Assembly: GCF_003399625.1 (NCBI RefSeq)
Contig: NZ_NBXA01000028.1
Location: forward strand, 1 to 61,004
Length of the DNA stretch: 61,004 nucleotides
Reading direction: 5' to 3'
Source: Subtercola boreus
GTDB taxonomy: Bacteria > Actinomycetota > Actinomycetes > Actinomycetales > Microbacteriaceae
Positions 39,093 through 47,717 of the stretch are shown piece by piece; within the stretch, counting starts at the first letter, position 1, and each line of letters opens with the position of its first letter. The notes below the pieces were generated by a model. It was not told the DNA's origin and did no database searches. It saw only the letters and a program-made list of their open reading frames with translations. The position numbers were made by a program, and so were the translations under genes.

Positions 39093-39353
39093 ATGGCAGA
39101 CAACTCGATCAACGGCGAGCCGGTCTCAGACGCCCAGCTTCAGAAGTGGGCAGATGAAGCCGAAATCGGCTACGACACAACAGACCTGAAACGCCGCGGT
39201 CGACCCCGCATGGGGAGCTCGGTGGCTCACGTGACAACCATTCGGCTCGACCCGGAGCTCGAGTCGGCGCTCGAGCAACGAGCCGCGGCTGAGCACGTGA
39301 GCCGAAGCGAAGTCATTCGTCACGCCCTTCGCGAATGGCTCAAAAGCGCCTGA
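39093..39353 (+). CDS. Ribbon-helix-helix antitoxin-like protein
   Basis: An 86-residue protein with an N-terminal toxin-neutralising-like stretch (SDAQLQKWADEAEIGYD), a basic KRRGRPRMG segment and a C-terminal CopG-type fold, VTTIRLDPELESALEQRAAA then HVSRSEVIRHALREWL. The ATG start is chosen because GGTGAGGA lies just ahead. Likely binds and neutralises the product of the preceding gene and represses the pair through the upstream palindrome. Confidence 0.8.
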   Translation: MADNSINGEPVSDAQLQKWADEAEIGYDTTDLKRRGRPRMGSSVAHVTTIRLDPELESALEQRAAAEHVSRSEVIRHALREWLKSA

Positions 39354-39366
39354 CGGACACCCACAA

Positions 39367-39412
39367 CGCTCCCCCGCCTCCGCAAAACAAGAGGGGAGCG
39401 CCCGGGGGCGCT
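39367..39412. terminator. Hairpin between toxin-antitoxin pair and GNAT gene
   Basis: Two overlapping GC hairpins: CGCTCCCC/GGGGAGCG with an 18-base loop, and the near-palindrome AGCGCCCGGGGGCGCT. They separate the pair from a convergent gene and could act in both directions. No T tract. Confidence 0.45.
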
Positions 39413-39426
39413 GCGGGTGGCGGGGG

Positions 39427-39711
39427 TCAGCGCGTGAGGAGGGCGGCGCGCTCCGGATGCCCGTCGAACCACTGCCCGACGTACCAGCACATCGGCACCA
39501 CGCGATAGGTCGTGTTCTGTTCCACGTCGTCGACGGCGTAGGTGACGACCTCGTTCGCGTAACCCCTGCCGCGGAGCTTCGGGTCGGTGAAGGTGTGGTT
39601 GAACGAGATGGTGTTGTCACGCAGCACGTAGTCCGCCGCGCTCACGAGGGCGCCATCGACGCGCAGCGAGTATCGGTGCCGCTCGGTGTCGTGCAGGAGT
39701 TCGCGTGCCAT
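39427..39711 (-). CDS. Small GNAT-fold N-acetyltransferase (YjdJ type)
   Basis: A 94-residue protein of the compact Gcn5-related type. The acetyl-CoA site is KLRGRGYANEVVTYAVDD, and the ending MCWYVGQWFDGHPE matches the conserved C..V..W...HPE of this family. Begins ELLHDTERHRYSLRVDGALV. Lone gene, convergent with the antitoxin. The ATG used gives the family's usual length; a longer frame exists but lacks conserved sequence. Substrate unknown. Confidence 0.87.
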   Translation of the reverse strand: MARELLHDTERHRYSLRVDGALVSAADYVLRDNTISFNHTFTDPKLRGRGYANEVVTYAVDDVEQNTTYRVVPMCWYVGQWFDGHPERAALLTR

Positions 39712-39823
39712 GAGTTCAGAATACGTCCGGATGCCCGGGCTGATCATCCAGCGCACGTCCAGCATTCTCACTGAGTGCTCATAGGGACTGCACCCACGAT
39801 GGGACAAAACCGAGGAGGACACG

Positions 39824-39973
39824 ATGAACAGGTACCTGACGAAGATCCGCCCCGCTCTCGGAGCGCTCGGCATCGTGCTGTCGGTGGTGGTCGGCTACAA
39901 CACGTGGGCGCAGATCGATGCGGCGAACGGCGACCACACAGGCAACAGCCACTGGGCCCAGAGCGCCGACTGA
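39824..39973 (+). CDS. 49-residue single-span membrane peptide
   Basis: Short reading frame with a near-ideal ribosome-binding site (GAGGAGGACACG before ATG). The peptide starts MNRYLTKIRPALG, has one hydrophobic segment (LGIVLSVVVGYNTWAQ) and ends with a polar tail NSHWAQSAD. It lies 18 bases before the Mug-type glycosylase gene in the same direction. No family recognised. The strong start signal and basic-hydrophobic-polar plan support a real gene. Confidence 0.7.
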   Translation: MNRYLTKIRPALGALGIVLSVVVGYNTWAQIDAANGDHTGNSHWAQSAD

Positions 39974-39991
39974 CCGGCGTATCGTGCAGGG

Positions 39992-40576
39992 ATGAAGCTC
40001 AGCCGCGCCCAGCTGGCCGCCTTCCACGGCGGCACCCTCCCCGACCTCGCCGGGCCAGGCGTCCGCCTCCTGTTCGTCGGCATCAACCCGGGGCTCCGGG
40101 CTGTCGCCGTAAAGGCGCCCTTCGGCGGAGGGAGCAACCGGTTCTACCCGGCCCTCTTCCGCGCGGGAATCGTCGACCACCGCATCGACGCCAGCGACGG
40201 ACTGCTGCCGGATGACCGGACCCACCTCGAAGCGCGTGGCATCGGCATCACGAGCCTGGTGGCTACGGCATCCGCCCGGGCGGACGAACTCTCGCACGAA
40301 GCTCTTGTGGCCGGAGCCGTCGATCTCGAACGACGGGTGCGGATGATTGCACCCACCGTGGTCGCGATGCTCGGTGTCACGGCCTACCGTGCCGCCTTCG
40401 GGCGCCCCCGTGCGACGCCGGGGCTCCAGCCAGAGCCGCTCGGCGGGGTGCCGCTCTGGGTCGTGCCGAACCCGAGCGGACTGAATGCGCACGAGACGGC
40501 GGAGTCGCTCGGGGCCGCGTACCGCGAGGTCGCGGTGGCGGCGGGCATCCCGGTCTACGACCCGCCGCGCGCCTGA
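39992..40576 (+). CDS. mug: G/U mismatch-specific DNA glycosylase (Mug type)
   Basis: A 194-residue base-excision repair enzyme removing uracil or thymine from mismatches with G. The two signature motifs are LLFVGINPGLRA (catalytic Asn) and VPNPSGLNAH (minor-groove wedge). Length is slightly above the E. coli enzyme. The ATG follows GCAGGG. The C-terminus is followed 21 bases later by a dispersed palindrome. May be cotranscribed with the preceding 49-residue peptide gene. Confidence 0.92.
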   Translation: MKLSRAQLAAFHGGTLPDLAGPGVRLLFVGINPGLRAVAVKAPFGGGSNRFYPALFRAGIVDHRIDASDGLLPDDRTHLEARGIGITSLVATASARADELSHEALVAGAVDLERRVRMIAPTVVAMLGVTAYRAAFGRPRATPGLQPEPLGGVPLWVVPNPSGLNAHETAESLGAAYREVAVAAGIPVYDPPRA

Positions 40577-40597
40577 CGGCGCCCGCCCCGCACCTCC

Positions 40598-40657
40598 ATC
40601 GAGTGGGCGATTCGGGCCCAAAACACGCGGCTATGGGGCCGAAACTGCCCCCTCGAT
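40598..40657. repeat. Dispersed ~60-bp palindrome, copy 2
   Basis: Left arm ATCGAGTGGGCGATTCGG, right arm CCGAAACTGCCCCCTCGAT, with GGGCCC and GGGGCC inner blocks. It lies 21 bases after the glycosylase gene and only 76 bases from copy 3. Confidence 0.85.
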
Positions 40658-40733
40658 GGGAGTCGCCCGGCGGGCAGCCCGCCTTGCCCGTCCGCCCCGC
40701 TCGCCCCGCCCCGCTCGCCCGCGCCGCACCCTG

Positions 40734-40794
40734 ATCGAGAGGGCAGTTCGGGCCCCAAAAAGCATGAATACAGGGCCCAAACTGCCCACTCGAT
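40734..40794. repeat. Dispersed ~60-bp palindrome, copy 3
   Basis: Left arm ATCGAGAGGGCAGTTCGGGC, right arm GCCCAAACTGCCCACTCGAT, 61 bases, lying 19 bases past the 3' end of the convergent SDR gene. A run of nine G follows at 40799. With copy 2 it fills most of the gap between two convergent genes. Confidence 0.85.
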
Positions 40795-40813
40795 GGGAGG
40801 GGGGGGGAGCTGG

Positions 40814-41710
40814 CTACGGCGTCGGCATGCCGCCATTCACGTGCAGCGTCTCTCCGACGACGTAGCTCGACTCGCCCGACGCGAGGAACACATAGGCCGG
40901 CGCCAGCTCCGACGGCTGGCCCCAGCGGCCGAGCGGCGTCTGCTCGCCGACCGTCGGCAGCTCCTGGGTGGGCTGGCCACCCGCGGTCTGCAGCGGAGTC
41001 CAGATCGGGCCGGGCGCAACGACGTTCACGCGGATGCCCTTCGGCGCGAGCTGCTGCGAGAGCGCCTTCGAGAACGTGTTGATCGCGGCCTTCGTCGAGG
41101 CGTAGTCCACGAGGGTCTCCGAGGGCGAGTACGCCTGGATCGACGACGTGTTGATGATGCTGGAACCCGGCGCGAGGTGCGGGAGCGCGGCCTTCGTGAT
41201 CCAGAACATCGCATAGACGTTCGTCTTGTACGTCTCGTCGAACTGCTCGTCGGAGAGTTCGAGCAGGTCTTCGACGAACTGCTGCTTTCCAGCGTTGTTC
41301 ACCAAAATGTCGAGCCCGCCGAGGGCGGCGACGGCGTCGGCGACGAGGCTCCGGCTGAACTCGGCGCTCGTGATGTCACCCGCGAAACCCGCGCCCTTCT
41401 GCCCGGCCTCGTCGATCAGGGCGAGAATACGGTCGGCGTCCTCCTGCTCCTCGGGCAGGAACGAGATCGCGACGTCGGCGCCTTCGCGCGCGAACGCGAT
41501 CGCGACAGCCGCGCCGATCCCCGAATCGCCTCCCGTGACGAGCGCCTTGCGACCGGCGAGCCGTCCGCTGCCGCGGTAGGTCTTCTCTCCGCGGTCGGCA
41601 CGGTCGTCGAGTTCGGAGTCGAGCCCGGCGCCTTCCTGGTACTGCGCAGACGGGGTGATGTCGGCGAACATCTTCGAGGGATCCTGGAACGTGTACTGGT
41701 CATCGGTCAT
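40814..41710 (-). CDS. SDR family oxidoreductase (general-stress YdaD/YhdF type)
   Basis: A 298-residue classical short-chain dehydrogenase with an extra ~50-residue N-terminal arm typical of Gram-positive general stress dehydrogenases. NAD(P) motif TGGDSGIG, structural NNAG, catalytic Ser in SSIQAYSPS and Y-x-x-x-K in YASTKAAI. Substrate unknown. Divergent from the aldo/keto reductase gene; a dispersed palindrome lies just past its 3' end. Confidence 0.9.
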   Translation of the reverse strand: MTDDQYTFQDPSKMFADITPSAQYQEGAGLDSELDDRADRGEKTYRGSGRLAGRKALVTGGDSGIGAAVAIAFAREGADVAISFLPEEQEDADRILALIDEAGQKGAGFAGDITSAEFSRSLVADAVAALGGLDILVNNAGKQQFVEDLLELSDEQFDETYKTNVYAMFWITKAALPHLAPGSSIINTSSIQAYSPSETLVDYASTKAAINTFSKALSQQLAPKGIRVNVVAPGPIWTPLQTAGGQPTQELPTVGEQTPLGRWGQPSELAPAYVFLASGESSYVVGETLHVNGGMPTP

Positions 41711-41844
41711 GCTTCGACGCTACGCGGGCGGCGGCGGGGGCAGCGGGGGGTTGCGCTTTCGCACATCTCCCCGACAGTTCGGTCCCGGATGCCCGGATGC
41801 ACCCAGTGGGAGCGAGAGGCGGCAGCGCGGGTAGGGTCGGAGGC

Positions 41845-42858
41845 ATGAGCGACAACGCCTCCCGCCTCGGACTCGGGCTCGCCGCCATCGGCCGCCCCGC
41901 GTACATCACGGTCGGGCGGGGAGACGATCTGGGCGCCGGCACCGAGAGGTCGGTCGACGTGATGCGCAGCCGCGCGCACCGACTGCTCGAGGGGGCGTGG
42001 ATGCTCGGCATCCGCTATTTCGACGCCGCGCGGTCGTACGGGCACGCCGAACAGTTCCTCGGATCCTGGCTCGCCGAACATCCGGAACGCCGCGACGAAC
42101 TCACGATCGGCTCGAAGTGGGGCTACGAATACGTGGGCGGCTGGCGCATGGACGCGGCCGTGCAGGAACGCAAGGAGCACAGCCTCCGGATGCTCGAGGC
42201 ACAGTGGCCAGAGACGCTCGACGCGCTCGGCGGGTCGCCCGACGTGTACCTCGTGCACTCGCTCACGCCCGACAGCTCTGCCCTCGCGGACAGTGCACTG
42301 CTCGACCGTCTGCGCGAGATCGCGGCGGCCGGGGTGCGGGTCGGGTTCTCGACGAGCGGACCGAGCCAGTCCGCGGTGATCGACGCCGCCCTCGCCATGC
42401 CGGATTCGCCCTTCAGCGCGGTGCAGTGCACGTGGAACCTGCTGGAACAGTCCGCGGGGGCTGCCCTCGCCCGGGCGAACGACGCGAAGTGGCTCGTGGT
42501 GGTGAAGGAGGCGCTGGCGAACGGGCGCCTGACGGCGCGCGGTGCGGACGGCGCGGACGGCGCGGATGGCGGCGACGCGGGCGCGGGGGGTGCGGGTGCG
42601 GCGGGTGAGGTGCACGGCGGCGAGCGCGCGGCGGCGGCACTGGCTGCATCCGACGGCCAGCCGCTCGCCGGGTTCGCGCTCGGGGCGGCGCTCGCGCATC
42701 CGTGGGCCGACATCGTGCTCACCGGGGCCGTCACCGGAGCGCAGTTGCGCGAGAACCTCGACGCCGGGCCGCCACGCTCAGACGACGACGCCCTGGCCGC
42801 GCTTGCGGAGCCGCCCGGGCAGTACTGGGCGGAACGCACCGCGCGCGCCTGGACCTGA
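41845..42858 (+). CDS. Aldo/keto reductase
   Basis: A 337-residue TIM-barrel NADPH oxidoreductase. Motifs: YFDAARSYGHAEQFLG (conserved Asp and Tyr), TIGSKWGYEYV (Lys) and YLVHSLTPDSS (His). Between about residues 232 and 255 is a Gly/Ala/Asp low-complexity insertion encoded by repeated GCGGACGG units (GADGADGADGGDAGAGG) that neighbours of this family lack. GGAGG is very close to the ATG. Substrate unknown. Confidence 0.83.
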   Translation: MSDNASRLGLGLAAIGRPAYITVGRGDDLGAGTERSVDVMRSRAHRLLEGAWMLGIRYFDAARSYGHAEQFLGSWLAEHPERRDELTIGSKWGYEYVGGWRMDAAVQERKEHSLRMLEAQWPETLDALGGSPDVYLVHSLTPDSSALADSALLDRLREIAAAGVRVGFSTSGPSQSAVIDAALAMPDSPFSAVQCTWNLLEQSAGAALARANDAKWLVVVKEALANGRLTARGADGADGADGGDAGAGGAGAAGEVHGGERAAAALAASDGQPLAGFALGAALAHPWADIVLTGAVTGAQLRENLDAGPPRSDDDALAALAEPPGQYWAERTARAWT

Positions 42859-42936
42859 CCCTCTGGGCCGGAACCGGCCGGAAGGGCGTGACACCGGCTC
42901 ACCTTCGGGAGTAGCCTCGGCCGCGGAGGCCCTGCT

Positions 42937-45066
42937 ATGTCGCTGCACCGATTCCTAAGCTCCCGCCCTGTCGTCCTGGGCGCCGCCCTCGTCGCGCTGA
43001 CGCTGGCCGTGACCCTCGCCGGCCCCGCGGTCGCCCCGGCCCAGGCTGCTGCCACCGCCGCGGCCCAGGCCGTATCGACCACGGGCGCGGCCACCCCCGC
43101 CCGCATCCTGAGCACCCCCTCCGGCCGCTGCCTCGACGTCACCGGCAACGTGGCCACACCCGGCACGGGCATGAACATCTACGACTGCAACAACCAGCCC
43201 AACCAGGGCTGGACGTTCAGCACCGCCGGCGAGCTGAAGGCCTTCGGCGACACCCGCTGCCTCGACGTCGCCAGCCACGTCACCACCTCCCCCGCACGCG
43301 CACAGATCTACACCTGCAACGGCGGCGCGAACCAGAAGTGGCGACTGAACGCGAACGGCACGATCACCGGCTTGGAGTCGGGCCTCTGCCTCGACGTCAC
43401 CGGCGGCGCCACAGCCAACAGCACCCCCGTGGGCATGCTGACCTGCAACGGCAGCGCCGGCCAGAAATTCAGCACCAGCCTGGTGCCCGACACCACCCCG
43501 CCGAGCATTCCGGGCGACGCCCACATCAGCACGCTCACCTGCAACAGCGTCGGCTTCGGCTGGACCGTCTCGACCGACAATGTGGGCGTCACCTTCTACG
43601 ACGTCTACCACGACGGCCAGCTGATGACCTCGGTGGCCGCCCCAACCCGCCGCGCGAACCTGAGGGTGGTCGCGGGTGCGACGTGGGGGCTCTATGTGAA
43701 TGCACGGGATGCCGCGGGCAATGTGTCCCAGGCGAGCCAGACGGTGTCGATCACCCCTCCCAACTGCCAGGCCGACACGCAGCCGCCCACCGCGCCGACC
43801 GGGCTCACGGCAGCCGCCTCGGGAACGGCGGTCACACTGAACTGGAAGGCCTCGACCGACAACATCAGCGTTCGGGCCTACGACATCTATCGCGGTTCGG
43901 TGAAGGTCGGCGCGGTGACCGGCACGGCATCCGCGGCCCCCGCCACCACGTTCGTCGACAGCGGACTCGCCCCGGCGACGACCTACGGCTACTTCGTCGT
44001 CGCGCGGGACAGCCAGGCGAACGTGTCGACGCACAGCGCCTCCGTGTCAGTGAAGACCGGCTCCGGATGCGCCCAGGCCGTCTGCTCGGTCAGCCAGGTC
44101 GGCGTCGACACCGACATCCCGTGGGGCCTCGTCACACTCGCCGACGGGTCGATCCTCTACAGTCGGCGGGACGCCCACGACATCACCCACCTGAACCCGG
44201 CGACGGGGGCGAAGACGACCCTCGGGACGGTGCCGAACGTCGAGAGCACCGACGGTGAGGGCGGGCTGCTCGGGCTGGCGATCGCCCCCGATTTCGCATC
44301 CACGCACTGGCTCTACATCATGCACACCACCGCGACCGACAACCGCATCGTTCGCATCAAGGTCGAGAACGACACTCTCGTGGCGTCCAGCGAGCAGGTG
44401 CTGCTGACCGGAATCCTCCGCAACAAGTTCCACAACGGTGGGCGCCTGCGCTTCGGCCCGGACGGGAAGCTCTACGCGAGCACCGGCGACGCCCAGAACG
44501 GCGACAACGCGCAGAACCTCGCCTCACTGAACGGCAAAGTGCTGCGGATGAACGCCGACGGCACCGTGCCTGGCGACAACCCCTACGGCAACTACGTCTG
44601 GAGTTACGGCCACAGGAACCCCCAGGGCCTGGCATTCGACTCGCAGGGACGCCTCTGGGAGCAGGAGTTCGGAAACAGCGTGATGGACGAGACGAACCTC
44701 ATCGTGCGGGGCGGCAACTACGGCTGGCCAGCCTGTGAGGGCACGACGGGTACCTGCGGCACGGCCGGCTACCGCGCCCCCGCACAGACGTATCCCACCT
44801 CAGAGGGCTCCTGCTCGGGCATCGCGATCGTGCGCGATGTGCTCTATGTGGCGTGCGAGCGGGGCACCCGGCTCTACCGGGAGGTCATCTCGGGCACCGC
44901 CCTGACGAACGTGCAGGTGCTCTTCAACGGCACCTACGGGCGGCTCCGCACCGTCGAGCCTGCGCCGGGCGGAGGGCTCTGGCTGACGACCAGCACTCTC
45001 GGAGACAAGGACAGCGTGCCGAACAACAGCGACGAGAAGATCCTGCGCGTCACGCTCGGCGGCTGA
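42937..45066 (+). CDS. Secreted ricin-B/FN3 PQQ-type sugar dehydrogenase-like protein
   Basis: A 709-residue exported protein. Signal peptide to about residue 38; ricin B-type lectin repeats (residues ~50-185, with GRCLDV, TRCLDV, GLCLDV and N-Q-x-W/F motifs); two FN3-like domains (~190-375); then a six-bladed propeller like soluble glucose dehydrogenase (GLVTLADGSILYSRRD, GGLLGLAIAPDFAS, FHNGGRLRFGPDGKLYASTG, SYGHRNPQGLAFD). It probably oxidises or binds polysaccharide-derived sugars outside the cell. Whether PQQ is used cannot be told. Confidence 0.85.
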   Translation: MSLHRFLSSRPVVLGAALVALTLAVTLAGPAVAPAQAAATAAAQAVSTTGAATPARILSTPSGRCLDVTGNVATPGTGMNIYDCNNQPNQGWTFSTAGELKAFGDTRCLDVASHVTTSPARAQIYTCNGGANQKWRLNANGTITGLESGLCLDVTGGATANSTPVGMLTCNGSAGQKFSTSLVPDTTPPSIPGDAHISTLTCNSVGFGWTVSTDNVGVTFYDVYHDGQLMTSVAAPTRRANLRVVAGATWGLYVNARDAAGNVSQASQTVSITPPNCQADTQPPTAPTGLTAAASGTAVTLNWKASTDNISVRAYDIYRGSVKVGAVTGTASAAPATTFVDSGLAPATTYGYFVVARDSQANVSTHSASVSVKTGSGCAQAVCSVSQVGVDTDIPWGLVTLADGSILYSRRDAHDITHLNPATGAKTTLGTVPNVESTDGEGGLLGLAIAPDFASTHWLYIMHTTATDNRIVRIKVENDTLVASSEQVLLTGILRNKFHNGGRLRFGPDGKLYASTGDAQNGDNAQNLASLNGKVLRMNADGTVPGDNPYGNYVWSYGHRNPQGLAFDSQGRLWEQEFGNSVMDETNLIVRGGNYGWPACEGTTGTCGTAGYRAPAQTYPTSEGSCSGIAIVRDVLYVACERGTRLYREVISGTALTNVQVLFNGTYGRLRTVEPAPGGGLWLTTSTLGDKDSVPNNSDEKILRVTLGG

Positions 45067-45120
45067 ACGACTCGTCAGCCGCCCGGCCCGCCCGACCGCG
45101 CGGCTGAATAAGCTGTCGTC

Positions 45121-46008
45121 ATGACCAACGTTTCCGACCTGTTCGATGCATCCGTGTGGATGCCCGTCGATGGCTTCTCCGACCTGACGGACATCACCTA
45201 CCACCACGACACCGCGGGCAGGGTCGCCCGGGTGGCCTTCAACCGGCCGGAGGTGCTGAACGCGTTCCGCCCGCAGTCGGTCGACGAACTGTTCCGGGTG
45301 CTCGAGGATGCCCGCCAGAACACCCGCATCGGCGTTGTGCTGCTGACCGGCAACGGCCCCAGCCCGAAGGACGGCAAGTGGGCGTTCTGCTCGGGCGGCG
45401 ACCAGCGCATCCGGGGCCGCGACGGCTACCAGTACAAAGACGGTACGCACTCCACGGGCCGGCTCCACATCCTCGAGGTGCAGCGCCTCATCCGGTTCAT
45501 GCCGAAGGTCGTCATCGCCGTGGTCCCGGGCTGGGCAGCGGGCGGCGGTCACTCCCTCCACGTGATCTGCGACCTCACCATCGCGAGCGCGGAGCACGCC
45601 CACTTCAAGCAGACCGATGCCGATGTCGGCTCGTTCGACGGCGGCTACGGCAGTGCCTACCTCGCCCGGCAGGTGGGGCAGAAGGTCGCCCGCGAGATCT
45701 TCTTCCTCGCCGAGGAGTACAGCGCCCAGCGCGCCTACGAGATGGGCGCCGTCAACGCGGTCGTGCCCCACGCCGAGCTCGAGTCGACGGCCTACGCCTG
45801 GGCGAACACCATCCTCGGCAAGTCGCCGACGGCGATCCGGATGCTCAAATTCGCGTTCAACGCCGTCGACGACGGGCTCGTGGGCCAGCAGATCTTCGCA
45901 GGCGAGGCGACCCGGCTCGCCTACGGAACCGACGAAGCGGTCGAGGGCCGGGACTCGTTCCTCGAGAAGCGCGAGGCAGACTGGGGCCCCTACCCCTGGC
46001 AGTTCTGA
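45121..46008 (+). CDS. menB: 1,4-dihydroxy-2-naphthoyl-CoA synthase
   Basis: A 295-residue crotonase-fold enzyme that closes the second ring in menaquinone biosynthesis. MenB-specific motifs are present: AFCSGGDQRIRG, WAAGGGHSLHVICDLTIAS and QTDADVGSFDGGYGSAYLAR. C-terminal end GPYPWQF is also typical. No other men genes lie beside it in the window. No strong ribosome-binding site; TAAGCT about 10 bases ahead of the ATG could be part of a promoter for a short leader. Confidence 0.95.
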   Translation: MTNVSDLFDASVWMPVDGFSDLTDITYHHDTAGRVARVAFNRPEVLNAFRPQSVDELFRVLEDARQNTRIGVVLLTGNGPSPKDGKWAFCSGGDQRIRGRDGYQYKDGTHSTGRLHILEVQRLIRFMPKVVIAVVPGWAAGGGHSLHVICDLTIASAEHAHFKQTDADVGSFDGGYGSAYLARQVGQKVAREIFFLAEEYSAQRAYEMGAVNAVVPHAELESTAYAWANTILGKSPTAIRMLKFAFNAVDDGLVGQQIFAGEATRLAYGTDEAVEGRDSFLEKREADWGPYPWQF

Positions 46009-46162
46009 CGCGCCTCGAGGTTTCGGCAGCGGGCCAGCGCGGGCGACGGCGCAGCCAGCTTCGAGCACACATCCGCAGAGCATTCTCAGACTTGTGTGTT
46101 ATTCTCTCCTCAACACGGCTAGTCGCTATCCCTTCACCGGGAGGCGGCTAGTTTTCTTTAAC

Positions 46163-47554
46163 ATGCACTCCGACAGTACCTACACCAAACCGTATCTGAC
46201 CGTACGCGAGCAGGTCACGCTCCTCGCCTCTCGCGGCATGGATGTGGGCGACCGCGCTGAGGCGGAAAGCCTGCTGACGCGAATCGGGTACTACCGCCTT
46301 TCAGGGTATTGGTACCCCTTCCGCGAGCGTCTTGTCGACGAGATCGGCCACGCGATGGTGTCGTCGACCTTCCTGCCCGGGACGATGCTGCAGCATGTCT
46401 GCGCCATCTACGACTTCGATCGCGACCTTCGCACAGCGATCTTCGAGGCGCTGGACACTGTCGAAATCGCACTTCGATTCCAGATCGGCCACACCTTGGG
46501 CCGTCGAAACACGTTTGCTCATCGCGATCCGGCGTCCTTGAACCCGGCTTTCGCTGCAGTGCGTCCAGAACGAACAGCTGTGACGAGACATCAGGAATGG
46601 CTCGTGCGATTCGACGAACAGGAACGCCGTTCCCGAGAGGCTTTCGCGGCGCATTTCCGCGCCATATATGGCCCACACCTTCCTGTGTGGGTGGCGACCG
46701 AGGTCATGTCCTTGGGAACTCTCGGACAGCTGTACGACGGTGCCTCCGAAGATGACCGTGCCTCCATCGCTGTCGGTTTCGATCTTCTGGGGAAGGACGG
46801 CAAGGGTGACGTCGCCCTTCTGTCCAACTGGCTGAACCACATCAGGTACGTGAGAAACCTCTGCGCCCACCATTCACGGCTTTGGAATCGTAGTTTCGAC
46901 GTTGAGCTGGCCGCGGTGCCCCGCATCCCCGAACTGGCGCATCTGACCGAGAAATCGCGACGCCGACTGTACGGAACGATTTCCATCCTCTCGTTCCTCC
47001 TGGCTCGCATCACGCCTGAATCCGAGTGGCGCCTCCGTGTCCGCGACCTGATCCAGACCCGGACCCTGGAACTCAGAATCGATCTGGACGCTCTGGGTTT
47101 CCCAGCAGGATGGGGCGAGGCCAGCCTCTGGTCGGACAGTTATCGACGCGACCCCGCAACCACCAGACGCATCGGCCTGCTCGCTGGTCTCTCCGTCGCA
47201 AGCACTGCAACCCTGCGCGACCTCCTCCACAGTAGAGAGCCGAAGGGGCGACGGAGCTGGCTGAACTACCTCACGAAGCACCATGCCCTCATGTGGACAT
47301 CGGTGGGCGAGGCTAAATTCTTTCCCACCTTTCAGATCGACGCCCGTTCTGGCGACATACATCCGCTCGTCGGTGCCATCAACGCTGATCTCTACGAGCA
47401 CCTGGCCAGCACCCTCGATGACGACGACCGGCGATCGGGCGTTCTTGAATGGTGGGTCGCACCCTGCGGCGACCTCTCCGAAACACCTCGAGAGTTGTTC
47501 GAAGCGGGCAGACTCACGCTCTTGCTTGCCCGGACCGCCTTTCCAACCATTTGA
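46163..47554 (+). CDS. Abi_2 family (AbiD/F-type HEPN) defence protein with C-terminal extension
   Basis: A 463-residue protein. Residues about 10-290 are Abi_2: opening KPYLTVREQVTLLASRG, IGYYRLSGYWYPF, and the HEPN RNase motif R-x4-H as RNLCAHHSRLWNR (231-243). Residues ~385-463 (KFFPTFQIDARSGDIHP, EWWVAPCGDLSETPRELFE, then LLLARTAF) resemble the MbcA/ParS-type antitoxin domain. Abortive infection against phage is the family role. Base composition and codon use are less GC-rich than the neighbours, suggesting transfer. It stands alone, with a weak start signal (TTTAAC before ATG). Confidence 0.8.
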   Translation: MHSDSTYTKPYLTVREQVTLLASRGMDVGDRAEAESLLTRIGYYRLSGYWYPFRERLVDEIGHAMVSSTFLPGTMLQHVCAIYDFDRDLRTAIFEALDTVEIALRFQIGHTLGRRNTFAHRDPASLNPAFAAVRPERTAVTRHQEWLVRFDEQERRSREAFAAHFRAIYGPHLPVWVATEVMSLGTLGQLYDGASEDDRASIAVGFDLLGKDGKGDVALLSNWLNHIRYVRNLCAHHSRLWNRSFDVELAAVPRIPELAHLTEKSRRRLYGTISILSFLLARITPESEWRLRVRDLIQTRTLELRIDLDALGFPAGWGEASLWSDSYRRDPATTRRIGLLAGLSVASTATLRDLLHSREPKGRRSWLNYLTKHHALMWTSVGEAKFFPTFQIDARSGDIHPLVGAINADLYEHLASTLDDDDRRSGVLEWWVAPCGDLSETPRELFEAGRLTLLLARTAFPTI

Positions 47555-47582
47555 GGCGGTTCTGACGCGCCGGCGGCGCGCC

Positions 47583-47669
47583 TCAGTAGTCGACGGCGTC
47601 GCGGATGATCGGGATGACCTCGATGCCCGCCTTCTGCAGCAGGTCGTCGAAGAGCGGGTCGCCGTCATC
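47583..47669 (-). pseudogene. Possible 3' remnant of a lost gene
   Basis: A reading frame ending in TGA reads DDGDPLFDDLLQKAGIEV and then a hydrophobic-acidic end, IPIIRDAVDY. It looks like the C-terminus of a folded protein, but upstream the frame meets non-coding sequence and a stop with no start. Family not recognised. It lies between the Abi_2 gene and a hydrolase, at a likely insertion boundary. Confidence 0.35.
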
Positions 47670-47717
47670 ACTCGGTGAGAGTGGACACCGGGGGTGGATG
47701 CCCGACAGACTTCAGGC

